A stretch of 64,000 nucleotides of DNA from Mesostigma viride (lineage: Eukaryota; Streptophyta; Mesostigmatophyceae; Mesostigmatales; Mesostigmataceae). Below the pieces are notes generated by a model. That model made no database searches and had not been told where the DNA came from. It worked only from the letters and a program-made list of their open reading frames with translations. The position numbers and the translations under genes are program-made. The stretch lies in assembly GCA_009746045.1 (NCBI GenBank), contig RPFO01000175.1, positions 2,381,787 through 2,445,786 on the forward strand, given 5' to 3'. Positions 1 through 9,661 of the stretch are shown here, one piece after another (position 1 is the first letter of the stretch; the number at the start of each line of letters is the position of its first letter).

Positions 1-2460
1 CTGATAGTTTTCCGCTGGTCTTCATTATTCTTGACTATATCAAGGCCTTCGACACGGTCCTCTGGGAGGCTCTTAATTTGGGCCATCTTACTAGCTCTGG
101 ACCGCGTGCCCCCAGCGTTTATTGCTGCCATTCGCCAGCTGTATCTCACAGGCTGCCAGTAGTGCGGACTGCGGAGGGCACCATCCCACCATTCCCCCTT
201 CATCACGAGGTGTGGCAAGGTTGTCTCCTGTCCCCATACCTGTTCATTATTAATTAATTAATTAATTAAACACGTGCTTCCGTTGGGGAGTCATGGAGCA
301 CCGAAGTGCTTTTAATCCTTGTGTGTGCACAACAGGAGAAAGGGCAGAGATCGACCCCCTGGCATTCTCCTTCATGCCAAAGGCATGCTACAGCTGCACT
401 CGATCGGACACGCTATAAACTGTGTGTAAACGATCCGGCAATCTGTGGGTGCAATAAGACCCATGTGAGCATGGCATAACAAGGAGCGTGGGCAAGTAAT
501 CTGTTCATAGCCAGGACGTAGCATGGCTGTACAAGGACTAATTAAGCTAAGGCTATGGCTGGTTGTGTACCGTGCGTGAGCGGTGCACGTGACTAGGTAT
601 GTTGGCACAGCTAGGCAAACATTCTAAGCATGGCTGCCATAGCGGCAGTGACTACCAATGGATACAAGCTAGGGCTTTTATGCAAGCTATTCTTGCCCGC
701 CGCGGGGGCGTCCACATCTTGTGGTTGATCATCAGGTCCCCGCCCCTCCAGTACACCTTGGGCTTAATTCTGGGGGTCCTGCTTGTGGCGGAGGTATTCC
801 GGCCACAGGTCGCGTCGCTGCTGCATGCTGCTGAGCGGGGGTCAGGTCGTCGTCCAGCGTCCAGGTGAGGTCGCCGCAACCGCTTGCGACGACTCAGAGA
901 GGAACCGCTGCAGTGTCCTCGATCACGGGAGGGGAAGGTGAGCAGGACTGGTGGGGGAGCCGCCTTATCCCGTGAGTGGGGAAGGCGGTGGCACCCACGC
1001 AGTTCCACCTCACCTACCAGGCCCATGAGGGTAAGGAGCTGGTCCTGAAGCTCGTCGGCAAGGGAGGTTGACGTCTCACCTGGCTTCTGGGGGAAACGAC
1101 GCAGCACCACCCGGCAGTCGCGGCGGGCGCAGTCGGTGGCCTTCCGTTGTTGTGCCTGGCGAAGGTCTTCGAGCTCCTGGAGTTTCGTAACGATGGCGTC
1201 GGTGGTGGAGGCGGCCGCTGTCCGCAGCAGGTCCGCATAGGAGAGGGGCGGGCAGCCTGCTCATTATTGTTGTGGATCATGTCATTCGCCAGGCACGTGC
1301 ACGCTTTGCTGCTCTTAAGGGGTTCGAGCCCGGCTTGGACATGACCTTAACGATCGCGAATATGGCGGCGGTGGCCCTCGCGCTACCGCTTGTCCGGCCG
1401 ACCTGTGATGATTTATGCGGATGATTATTACCACCCTCGAAGTCATCGAGCGCCCCGAGCACATTCAGACCTGGCTGGACTGTCTGGGCTTGGAGGCGCG
1501 GGCGGTGGGGTTGGAGATTAGTGTCAAAACTGAGGCGATGGTGATTGGGGCTACCAGTCGCCCGCCGCTGCCGCGGCTGCTAGACGGGACGGAGGTCCCG
1601 TTCCGTGATCGCTTCAAACAGCTGGGGAGCATGCATGCTCCCCGACACCGCCGACGATGTGGACATCCGCCATCGGCCTGGCCTGGGCTAGGCTTCGTTT
1701 TCTCCAAACCTACTGGCACTCGGAAGGGCCTGGGCGAGCACCGCAAGCGAATGCTCTTCAAGGTGGATCCTCGTCCTCACGGTGCTTACGTATGGCGCCG
1801 ATGCATGGACACTCACGGACACGCTGGCCGCCAAGCTGGACGGCACGGTTTACAGCATGCTCTGACAGGTCCTGAATGCGGTAGGGTTTTCCACACACAG
1901 GTCATTAGAGTCTTTGTATCAGGGTACGCCTCGCATTTCGGACACGTAGGATAGCACTTGTAGGACATCTTGCTCGCACCAGTCAGGTAGATACCGCCCT
2001 TGGTCTGGCCGGCCCCCAGCGGCTTGGCCAACCAGGGCGGCAAATCCTATCGACCTGGCCTGGCCCCAAGGACATTCCTAGAAAGCTGCGGGGTAAACCT
2101 GCCATGAACTACACACAGCAGTTGCTGGCCGACCTAGTGGTCCCAGCTCAGAATTTGAACACCGCATTCACTCCCTCTCAGATCTTGCTTGGACTGCTAC
2201 TATGCAGAACAAGAAGAGGTGGAAGACGACTGTTGTCCAGGCTCACACGCCAGCCCCTGTGCCGGGCAAGCCCCCCCCCCTCAAGCTAGAGGAAGGGGCG
2301 CTTTGCTGACTTAAGTAGTTAGGGTTTTCTAGATTAGATTAGCTTAGAGTTAGACTAGTTCGACTTCACGGCTTCGCCCTCCTCCATCCATCCAGCCAGT
2401 GAATATGTGCTACATGATCTCCCAGCGGAGTCATGTTATAATTTAACTTAATTTAATTTA
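1..2460 (+). mobile_element. Non-LTR retrotransposon (LINE copy A), 5' truncated by the window edge
   Basis: Decayed reverse transcriptase (RT) of a LINE. Frames at 1-250 and 1269-1960 encode pieces matching the better preserved copy B at 59590-61330 on the other strand: the segment containing AFDTVLWEAL, then VPPAFIAAIRR, then GLEISVKTEAMVIGA. Frames shift several times and stops are present, so the RT is dead. The 3' part (about 2040-2460) has no ORF; it matches copy B's 3' region and ends in a TTAA/TTTAA-rich tail. A second LINE is inserted at 252-1260. The exact LINE clade cannot be fixed by eye. Confidence 0.75.
252..1260 (-). mobile_element. Nested LINE fragment with 8-bp target duplication
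   Basis: This block interrupts LINE A precisely. TCATTATT occurs at 244-251 and again at 1261-1268, and copy B carries it once at the matching place. On the minus strand the 3' end is the TTAA repeat at 252-270, preceded by sequence resembling the 3' ends of LINEs A and B. The upstream part (about 1250-1000, minus frames) encodes a charged segment with TDAIVTKLQELEDL, possibly LINE ORF1-like. No intact ORF remains. It looks like a 5'-truncated insertion of a related LINE. Confidence 0.7.
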
Positions 2461-2520
2461 ACTATGATGATGAACTGGGCCCAAACCCCTAAATGGCCTG
2501 GCTGCCGATTTCCCAGCATG

Positions 2521-2870
2521 CAATCAGGTCCCCGCCCCTCCAGAACACTTTGGGCTTCTTAGGGTCTGGCTTGTGGCGGAGGTACTCCGGCCACAGGTCG
2601 CGTCGCTGCTGCTGCATGCTGAGCGGGGGTCAGGTCGTCTTCCAGCGTCCGCCAATGATCCAGGGGAGGCCGTGCAACCTCTTGCGATCGACGAGACTTG
2701 AGGAACCGCCGCTTTATATCCTCTATAATATGGAGCGGAAGGTGAGCAGGATTGGTGGGGGAGCCGCCGTGACAGTCCCGTGTGTGGGGAAGGCGGCGCT
2801 GCCCACACAGCTCTAGCTCACCTCCTATAGGCCCACTGGGAGGGTAAGAAGCTCATGCGTGGGCGCAAGC
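2521..2870. repeat. Diverged second copy of the 725-1070 segment
   Basis: The stretch starting ATCAGGTCCCCGCCCCTCCAG and running through the cGGCCACAGGTCGCGTCG block repeats 725-1070 in the same direction with many small indels. It lies just after the 3' tail of LINE A. It is probably another fragment of the LINE family nested at 252-1260. No coding potential survives. Confidence 0.55.
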
Positions 2871-3295
2871 CGCCATGGCCAGGTCGTCGTTAAATTCCGC
2901 AATGCTCGTTGTACGTGAAAAAGTACCCTAGCTGACCCCTTGTATCAAGGAGACAACCAGCGCAGGCCAGAAATCGGGAGAATCCGGACCATGGTAGCTC
3001 GAGCCTGCCGTTATCTTGTCCGCGTGTTCGAGTCGTTCAGGATGATGGAGATGAATGGTGATGGAAATGTGTATCCGTGTGCATTGAAATTATGGCTGGC
3101 TTACATGTAGAGCGACTAGATGACCTAGACGGTGGGGCCGGAAACAGCATGCTTGATCAGGGCGTGTGTTTCGAGCCTAACTGGCCGGGAGTGTCTAGTG
3201 GTGAGCACCATTGCTGCGATCGCTCTCCCACCATTTACGAGGAAATACCCGCAAATGGAAAGCCACTGAAAAGGTCTAGCTAGTCAGTCATCACG
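2871..3295. other. Unassigned spacer
   Basis: No convincing gene, RNA or repeat boundary. The short ORF at 3077-3283 has no recognisable motif and no context. Confidence 0.5.
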
Positions 3296-4199
3296 TTAGC
3301 CATGCCATGATTCCAAACGCCCAAGAACTGCACACGGTGCAAAGGCAAAAAGCCGGAGGACAGCACTTTCAAATGTGCGGCGGGAACCAAAAGCCCGCGG
3401 ATGCCAGAAAACATCGTGTTGCTGCAGCGACGCGACGATGGGGACAACGAATCCAGTGCCAAGCTCGGAACGGCCGCAAAGGAGATCTGGCATCACAGGG
3501 TTCAGATGTGCGGAGATACTATGCGATCCAGCCGGTCCACGACCTGTTTGTAGAGCTTGTGCCAAGGGGCAGCACCGAACAGATGTGGGTGACGTTGCAA
3601 AAAACACCGGACTTGACGGAGCATAATGTCTCGGGCATAGTCTTTGACCAATAAACGATGCAAGAGTTCAACAAGAGTCGTGATGAAATCGACACGATAA
3701 GAACAAAGACGTGAAAAACGATGTAACTGAGAAAGAACAACACCATATTTTGCTGTGTGGGAAAGGAGACTGTGAATATCGGGGTAACGAATAAAAGGAA
3801 TTTGCTGGTATTTAGGATCCTTGCGCTTATCATAGACAGCCGTACGCCAGCCCTTCTTGTTATGGGTAATGTTAAGATCGAGGTAATTGCACTGAGTATC
3901 CTCCGACGTGAGAGGGACGCTTGCGGGTAGATGCCAGGCAGACCAGCGGTGATATACAAATGGGTTGCGAAATCAGGGTTGTCGAAAGCAATGACATCAT
4001 CAATGTATCGACATGTGTGGATAAAACGCCTGATGAGAACATCATCGTTTGAGGCAATGAGATTCTCCATGAATGCAAGCTCATAAGTGTATAGATAGAG
4101 GTTTGCAAGGAGCCCGGCACAGTTAGTGCCCATAGGGATGCCGATACCTTGTACTTTGACCGGCCAGAACATCTCTATAACTTTGTCATAAGTATTCAA
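3296..4199 (-). pseudogene. Penelope-like reverse transcriptase remnant
   Basis: The minus frame from 4199 encodes about 110 residues of clear RT: a GIPMGTNCAGLLANLYLYTYE block (the conserved GxPMG...LAN...Y region) followed by RFIHTCRYIDDVIAF, which carries the YIDD catalytic motif. This variant of the motifs is typical of Penelope-like elements, and the GIPMGTNC form recalls the Naiad/Chlamys group reported from invertebrates and green algae. After the YIDD block the frame loses similarity, and continuation towards 3296 needs frame changes. No GIY-YIG endonuclease was found nearby. Only the RT core and part of the thumb remain, so this is a fragment. RT assignment is firm; the Penelope subgroup is my inference. 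Confidence 0.6.
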
Positions 4200-4400
4200 A
4201 CCCTAGAATGAATGTATGATGCTGTGAGGAAAACTATAAACTTTTGATAGATCTTCTCAGCTAAACTTTTCCTAATTCTCAATAGTTTTGCGGCATTTGG
4301 TCGCCCGAGAAAGGGCCGATTAATTTAATTAATTAACCCAATTAATTAAAAAGAAATAAACAAATAAATAAAACAAAATAAAATAAAATAAAATTTAAAT

Positions 4401-4854
4401 AATCGGATTTCTCTGAAAATAGTTTCTTATAATGGGCGAGAACGAACGCCGCAATCGAAGTGTTCCTGACGGCGGCAAAGATTACGCGGCACGCTCTTGG
4501 GGTTCCAGTTTCGCTGGCATGGCCGGCGACTAGGGCCGTTTTTAGCGGATGATAATCAGTTTGGATTTTGTAACTGGGTGATTAGTTACGGGCAGTTTTC
4601 GTTGTTGTTCAGGCGGTTAAAAAGGTCGTATTTATAAGGCCTTTTAATTTTGTATGCTGGCCTGAAACTGCCTTTGATTGGCGACTAGTGTAGTTAAAAG
4701 TTCTGACTCGAATCATTTTGCTGACATTTCGTAGTTGCCGGTCTGACATTAGTTGTGTCAGTAAGGCTGGGATTTTTTTAGGGGCGTTGCCATGTAGCGT
4801 GTTGTGTCGTCTTATTAGGGACCTTGCGAGGAAGGGGAAGGTCTTTTTTCTTGC
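4401..4854. repeat. A1 repeat of split-direct-repeat element 1
   Basis: Matches 5880-6333 (A2) with only a few substitutions. It starts AATCGGATTTCTCTGAA and stops matching at TTCTTGC. Confidence 0.8.
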
Positions 4855-5754
4855 ATGACGCTGGGCACGCGTTGGCCGAGGCTATGGTGATGCAAGGAAT
4901 GCCGACGCCTCCCCGGCCTTGTGCCCGCTCGGGCGCAGGGCTTAATTAAATTAACAGACGGGCGGCAGGCCCCCTGAGCTTCCGGTTTCACGGAAGTCAC
5001 AGCGGCTGCCAAGTGTCCGGACTGATTCTCACTTTGGAACTGGGTCCGGATGGTTGGGAATCTGCGCAGGAGGTTGGGCTGCGCTAGTGCAATATTCAGA
5101 TCGAATATGAAGGGGAAGATCTGCTTGTCGAAACGGAAGGGCTGGCCTGCGTGGCAGCCTTGTACCTGAGGATGCTTGCGCTTCGGGTTAAGGTTCTGTG
5201 ACGTTGGCTAGCCTGCCTTGGGCTGGTTCGTACCTGGGGATGCTTGCGCTCCGGGTTGGACTAGTTGAGGTCGTGGCGATAATTTTAATAAATTTAAAAA
5301 TATTTTCACTCACACCGTTGTTTGGCGCGCGGTCTCGGCACTGGGGGTGAGGGCTGATATGCGGCCTTGATTATATGCCTAACGGTAAATCTGTTAGCAT
5401 GGTAGGTGCGGGGGTGTGCCCCCTGTCAAGGACGATGCTCTCCTAAAGGGGTCGTGGCGAAATATAGTGAGAAACGAAACTTGGGGTTTCGGTATTTGCT
5501 TGATCGCTGTGTCTTCTGCTTTGTCTTCGCAACAACAACAACTCCTGTTGCCGATCAGAGGGGAGGCCTTCTTTGGGGTCGGTGGCGGGCCCTGCAAAGG
5601 GTCAATTCGCGGGAATGTGGTTACCTATAACAGTGCATCAATGCATCCACAGCTGCTGGTGTTAAAACGGGGTCCATTGCGGCAGGGCATTCTCGATGGA
5701 CACGCGGTCCTGGGAGAGAGGGGAGCGGCTTTGAGTCAGCCAGGCGTGGGGGAG

Positions 5755-6489
5755 TTGGGGATTCGCAAACTTTGCTCGGAGAACTGCAAATGGCAGGGGA
5801 CGCCATTTTGCTGTCCATTTTAAGCGACCACTTAATGTTTTCAATAAGAAGTTGGTGGAGTGGGAGCAATGGATACACGAATCGGATTTCTCTGAAAATA
5901 GTTTCTTATAATGGGCGAGAACGAACGCCGCAATCGAAGTGTTCCTGACGGCGGCAAAGATTACGTGGCACGCTCTTGGGGTTCCAGTTTCGCTGGCATG
6001 GCCGGCGACTAGGGCCGTTTTTAGCGGATGATAATCAGTTTGGATTTTGTAACTGGGTGATTAGTTACGGGCAGTTTTCGTTGTTGTTCAGGCGGTTAAA
6101 AAGGTCGTATTTATAAGGCCTTTTAATTTTGTATGCTGGCCTGAAACTGCCTTTGATTGGCGACTAGTGTAGTTAAAAGTTCTGACTCGAATCATTTTGC
6201 TGACATTTCGTAGTTGCCGGTCTGACATTAGTTGTGTCAGTAAGGCTGGGATTTTTTTGGGGGCGTTGCCGTGTAGCGTGTTGTGTCGTCTTTTTAGGGA
6301 CCTTGCGAGGAAGGGGAAGGTCTTTTTTCTTGCCCACCCACCCTCCCTGTGTTTTGTTGTCTTGGGGATTCGCAAACTTTGCTCGGAGAACTGCAAATGG
6401 CAGGGGACGCCATTTTGCTGTCCATTTTAAGCGACCACTTAATGTTTTCAATAAGAAGTTGGTGGAGTGGGAGCAATGGATACACGAAT
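5755..6489. repeat. B1-A2-B2 repeat block of split-direct-repeat element 1
   Basis: B1 5755-5882 and B2 6362-6489 are near-identical 128-bp copies ending GGATACACGAAT. A2 5880-6333 sits between them and shares the AAT junction with B1. A C-rich 28-nt linker (6334-6361) separates A2 from B2. Confidence 0.8.
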
Positions 6490-7167
6490 TATAATTGAAC
6501 ATTAACTAATTAAAATAAGCAGTAAAAAAAGAGCAATAAATAGTAAAGAGTAATAATAATAAGGATAATAATAATAACAAAGCAAAAATGGCATTTAAAG
6601 GAAGAGGTTATTGCTGGGATATGGTGAGGCACAGGCGGCGCTGGAGTATGGGTCAGGAGTTCGATGTTTGAGCGCCCATGGTACCCGGCCGGGATCTCCT
6701 ATCCAACAGGGTCTCATGCAAGGCTCGTGCCCAGCTCACTCCATGCAATGAAAAAGTGCAAGGTGAAAGGGGGCAGGCAGTGAAAAAGTAGAACAAACAT
6801 AACAGTGAGAGTCCATCCCATGTACCCCTCCCACTGAGGACTTATGCTCATGTGACGCAGTCACGTGTGTATATATAATATATTAATTAATTCAACAGTG
6901 AGACTAATAAATAAGAGTTAAGGCATCAAGAGAATATGCCAATATACCAAGGCTTGCATCATGCGCAATCTCACAAAATCAGAAGCAAAACAGAATGAGA
7001 CGGCATTGGTACTGCGTGGCTTGCATCACTGAGCCAGCCTGAATGTGCTCTGAAAACATAGATTCTATTTGAAAAGAAATTCTCATACACACATACTACA
7101 ATGTCTACAATAAATAAAACATAAATACTACTAGATGATACTGCATGGCAAGACTGAGCCATGCGTT
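6490..7167. other. AT-rich spacer and likely 3' flank of the GT47 gene
   Basis: Contains AAT/ATA-rich runs near 6490-6600 and no supported ORF. The part next to 7168 should include the 3' UTR of the minus-strand glycosyltransferase gene. I could not pick a clear algal TGTAA polyadenylation signal. Confidence 0.45.
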
Positions 7168-7635
7168 TTACTTCCTGGGAGCTTGCTCTCTTTTCTGCAG
7201 CCTTACATACAGCAGCTCCATAATGGTGTCCATGGCATCACTGCCGAGTTCATCACCATCCGCTGATGTCACAGTTGCCACCTGGTACTCCATGGGCGAT
7301 ACATCATAGCCCATCTTCTGCAACCTGTTCTTGAGGTCGGTGCGGTAGCGGCGGTAGACAAAGCGGGGCCACACGCGGCGGATGTCGGCCTGCATAATTT
7401 CAATCTCCTCTTGGGGGATGGCCGCCAGTATTTCGTGCAGGTTTGGGATGTCCTTTTCCAGCACCCGCACCGAAATCTTGGAAGAATTAAGGACGTTGGA
7501 AAATGACTCATCCACATCGTCACCAATCACAACGGGGATGCACCCGTGCAGAAGCGCACGCACATATCCCTGGCTCCAGCCGTCGCCCGGGAGCGCGCCG
7601 CAGAAGACCGAGTGCGCCATGTCCGTCAAGTAGTG
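7168..7635 (-). CDS. Exostosin-like (GT47) glycosyltransferase, last exon
   Basis: C-terminal exon of an exostosin/GT47-family glycosyltransferase, a Golgi type II enzyme that adds sugars to cell-wall or extracellular glycans. The exon reads HYLTDMAHSVFCGALPGDGWS and then a GCIPVVIGDDVDESF block, the conserved exostosin C-terminal region. The acceptor AG is at 7637-7636, and the exon begins in phase 0, matching the phase-0 donor at 14763. Translation continues about 155 residues to TAA at 7170-7168, with a charged C-terminus. The preceding intron carries a minisatellite and a LINE. Family assignment is secure; the donor substrate and target glycan are unknown. Confidence 0.85.
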   Translation of the reverse strand, partial: HYLTDMAHSVFCGALPGDGWSQGYVRALLHGCIPVVIGDDVDESFSNVLNSSKISVRVLEKDIPNLHEILAAIPQEEIEIMQADIRRVWPRFVYRRYRTDLKNRLQKMGYDVSPMEYQVATVTSADGDELGSDAMDTIMELLYVRLQKREQAPRK

Positions 7636-8864
7636 CTGTTAGTGACATAGGCAGCCATCCGCATAAACGAATAAAGCCAAAATAGAGAGGGTAGAACAAG
7701 GTTATCGCAAGGAGCCTGTCCGCATGTAAGCACACAAATGAGGCCCTAACATAGCGAGGCTGGGAAACAATCCAGACGGTGGCCACCCATATGGCAGCCG
7801 CCATGCTGTCTATTGCTGCCAATGGATTTGGCAGGCCATCCTTAATGAATGGGCACCCGGCCAGTGTACCGAGCTAGCGCTAACCTGCGTACTAGTAAAA
7901 TGGATATACTCTAACTTAGGCTCTTCCCAACAGCCCTCATCAATACACGGGCCCATTCAGATTTTACATGCCTTATTTGACTCACCATATGCTCCAGCTA
8001 TTCAGGACTAACACTGGTCTCGATAGACTGGAGCCTAACTGCCATCCTGGAAAGCTGTACAGTTGCATACATTGAAAGGCGCGTGGCCCGGCCTACATAG
8101 CTGTGGTAGTACGTACCCCTAACTGGGGGTATGTATCATAAATCGCCAAGGGGATAACAGTTCTCTCTAATCCCATTGGTTGTGTCTGCTAAGGATGGGG
8201 GAGCGATCATGCCGAGCACCAAGTACACATGATCTGTTAAAGCGATAACAGCTGGCTTTCTGTGGAATGTGGGCAGGGCCAAGCCACACATGCACAGCAT
8301 GCAGTGGCGTTGTGCAAAGATATATCTCAGACTTCTTGGGGTACATCCACTCTCTCTATAAGAGAGACAATTGATACTGTTACAGTCTCAGTGCAAACTA
8401 ATATCTGCTGACTTGATAGCTTCATATCAGTATCCGATACGACATGCAGGTGCTGCAGTAGAAGTGTAGTAATCTTTGCAACCTGCGAGTCCATTCGAGA
8501 GTCGAGATGATAGTAAATTTGATTGTAACTGACCATGCTTACTACGGTTCTTCCTAGGTGTTTTGTAGCTTGCTAAGTTTGCGCCCTGTCTCTCTTGCTC
8601 AGGCTAGCAACACTTGAGCACTTCCGTGTATTTAGTAATCGGGAGCCGAACCACAGTCAGGAAAGCACCAACAATGGTACCAAAATATTCAGAGATTTAC
8701 AGCTTTTCTCTGAAGGCAACCGTGGTGTACAATTTCCATATCAATTACCATTACAAACACCAAAGCCGATACTATATATACCACATGCTTCCCCCACCCC
8801 ACCCCCACCCCCACCCCCTACATATACATGTTTCTCTTGTTCATCTTTTTTCCGTGGCCATTGT

Positions 8865-9504
8865 TGTGCTAGAATATGAAAGTATTCATTCTTCATTGAT
8901 AGCAGTGCATACATTAGTATTGTGCTAGAATATGTAAGTATTCATTCTTCATTGATAGCAGTGCATACATTAGTATTGTGCTAGAATATGTAAGTATTCA
9001 TTCTTCATTGATAGCAGTGCATACATTAGTATTGTGCTAGAATATGTAAGTATTCGCCTAGATTCTTCATTGATAGCAGTGCATACATTAGTATTGTGCT
9101 AGAATATGTAAGTATTCATTCTTCATGGATAGCAGTGCATACATTAGTATTGTGCTAGAATATGTAAGTATTCGCCTAGATTCTTCATTGATAGCAGTGC
9201 ATACATTAGTATTGTGCTAGAATATGTAAGTATTCATTCTTCATTGATAGCAGTGCATACATTAGTATTGTGCTAGAATATGTAAGTATTCGCCTAGATT
9301 CTTCATTGATAGCAGTGCATACATTAGTATTGTGCTAGAATATGTAAGTATTCGCCTAGATTCTTCATTGATAGCAGTGCATACATTAGTATTGTGCTAG
9401 AATATGTAAGTATTCATTCTTCATTGATAGCAGTGCATACATTAGTATTGTGCTAGAATATGTAAGTATTCATTCTTCATTGATAGCAGTGCATACATTA
9501 GCAT
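8865..9504. repeat. Minisatellite, 11 units of 56 or 62 bp
   Basis: Units start TGTGCTAGAATATG at 8865, 8921, 8977, 9033, 9095, 9151, 9213, 9269, 9331, 9393 and 9449. Short units (56 bp) have TATTCATTCTTCATTG and long units (62 bp) have TATTCGCCTAGATTCTTCATTG at the same place, a 6-bp length difference. Order: S S S L S L S L L S S. Units are otherwise nearly identical, implying recent unequal exchange or slippage. It lies inside the intron beside the LINE's 3' end. Confidence 0.9.
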
Positions 9505-9661
9505 GTCAGGGCAGTATATATTAAAAATATAATTACTTACAGCAGAGTGAAATCACTCAAACCAAAGCAAACGCCCAGCTATAAACCTATATACAGAGCC
9601 ATGTCAAAGCTCTATACTACGAAGTACGATAAGACCAATGGAAACGCCTAACGGGAGGAAC

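Larger units (their letters stand above)
4401..6489. mobile_element. Non-autonomous split-direct-repeat element 1 (PAT/Ngaro/Kangaroo-like)
   Basis: Layout is A1 (4401-4854), internal (4855-5754), B1 (5755-5882), A2 (5880-6333), 28-nt link, B2 (6362-6489). A1 and A2 are both 454 bp, B1 and B2 both 128 bp, near identical. The trinucleotide AAT occurs at the A1 start, at the B1/A2 junction (5880-5882) and at the B2 end. This A1-internal-B1-A2-B2 order is the known architecture of PAT/Ngaro-type tyrosine-recombinase retrotransposons, including Kangaroo from Volvox, which insert without target duplication. The internal 0.9 kb has no RT, RNase H or recombinase, so this copy would need help in trans. 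An A/T-rich stretch (4320-4400) precedes it. Confidence 0.7.

Noticed and set aside
3307-3654. 115-aa plus-strand ORF
   Set aside because: Antisense to the Penelope-like RT remnant.
5416-5823. 135-aa ORF inside split-repeat element 1
   Set aside because: No RT, RNase H, recombinase or gag motif; composition like noncoding sequence.
4401-6489. Ordinary LTR retrotransposon
   Set aside because: The repeats do not form LTR-internal-LTR; the order A1-internal-B1-A2-B2 and absence of target duplication fit split direct repeats instead.
8865-9504. CRISPR array
   Set aside because: Units are contiguous with no unique spacers, and the setting is a eukaryotic intron.
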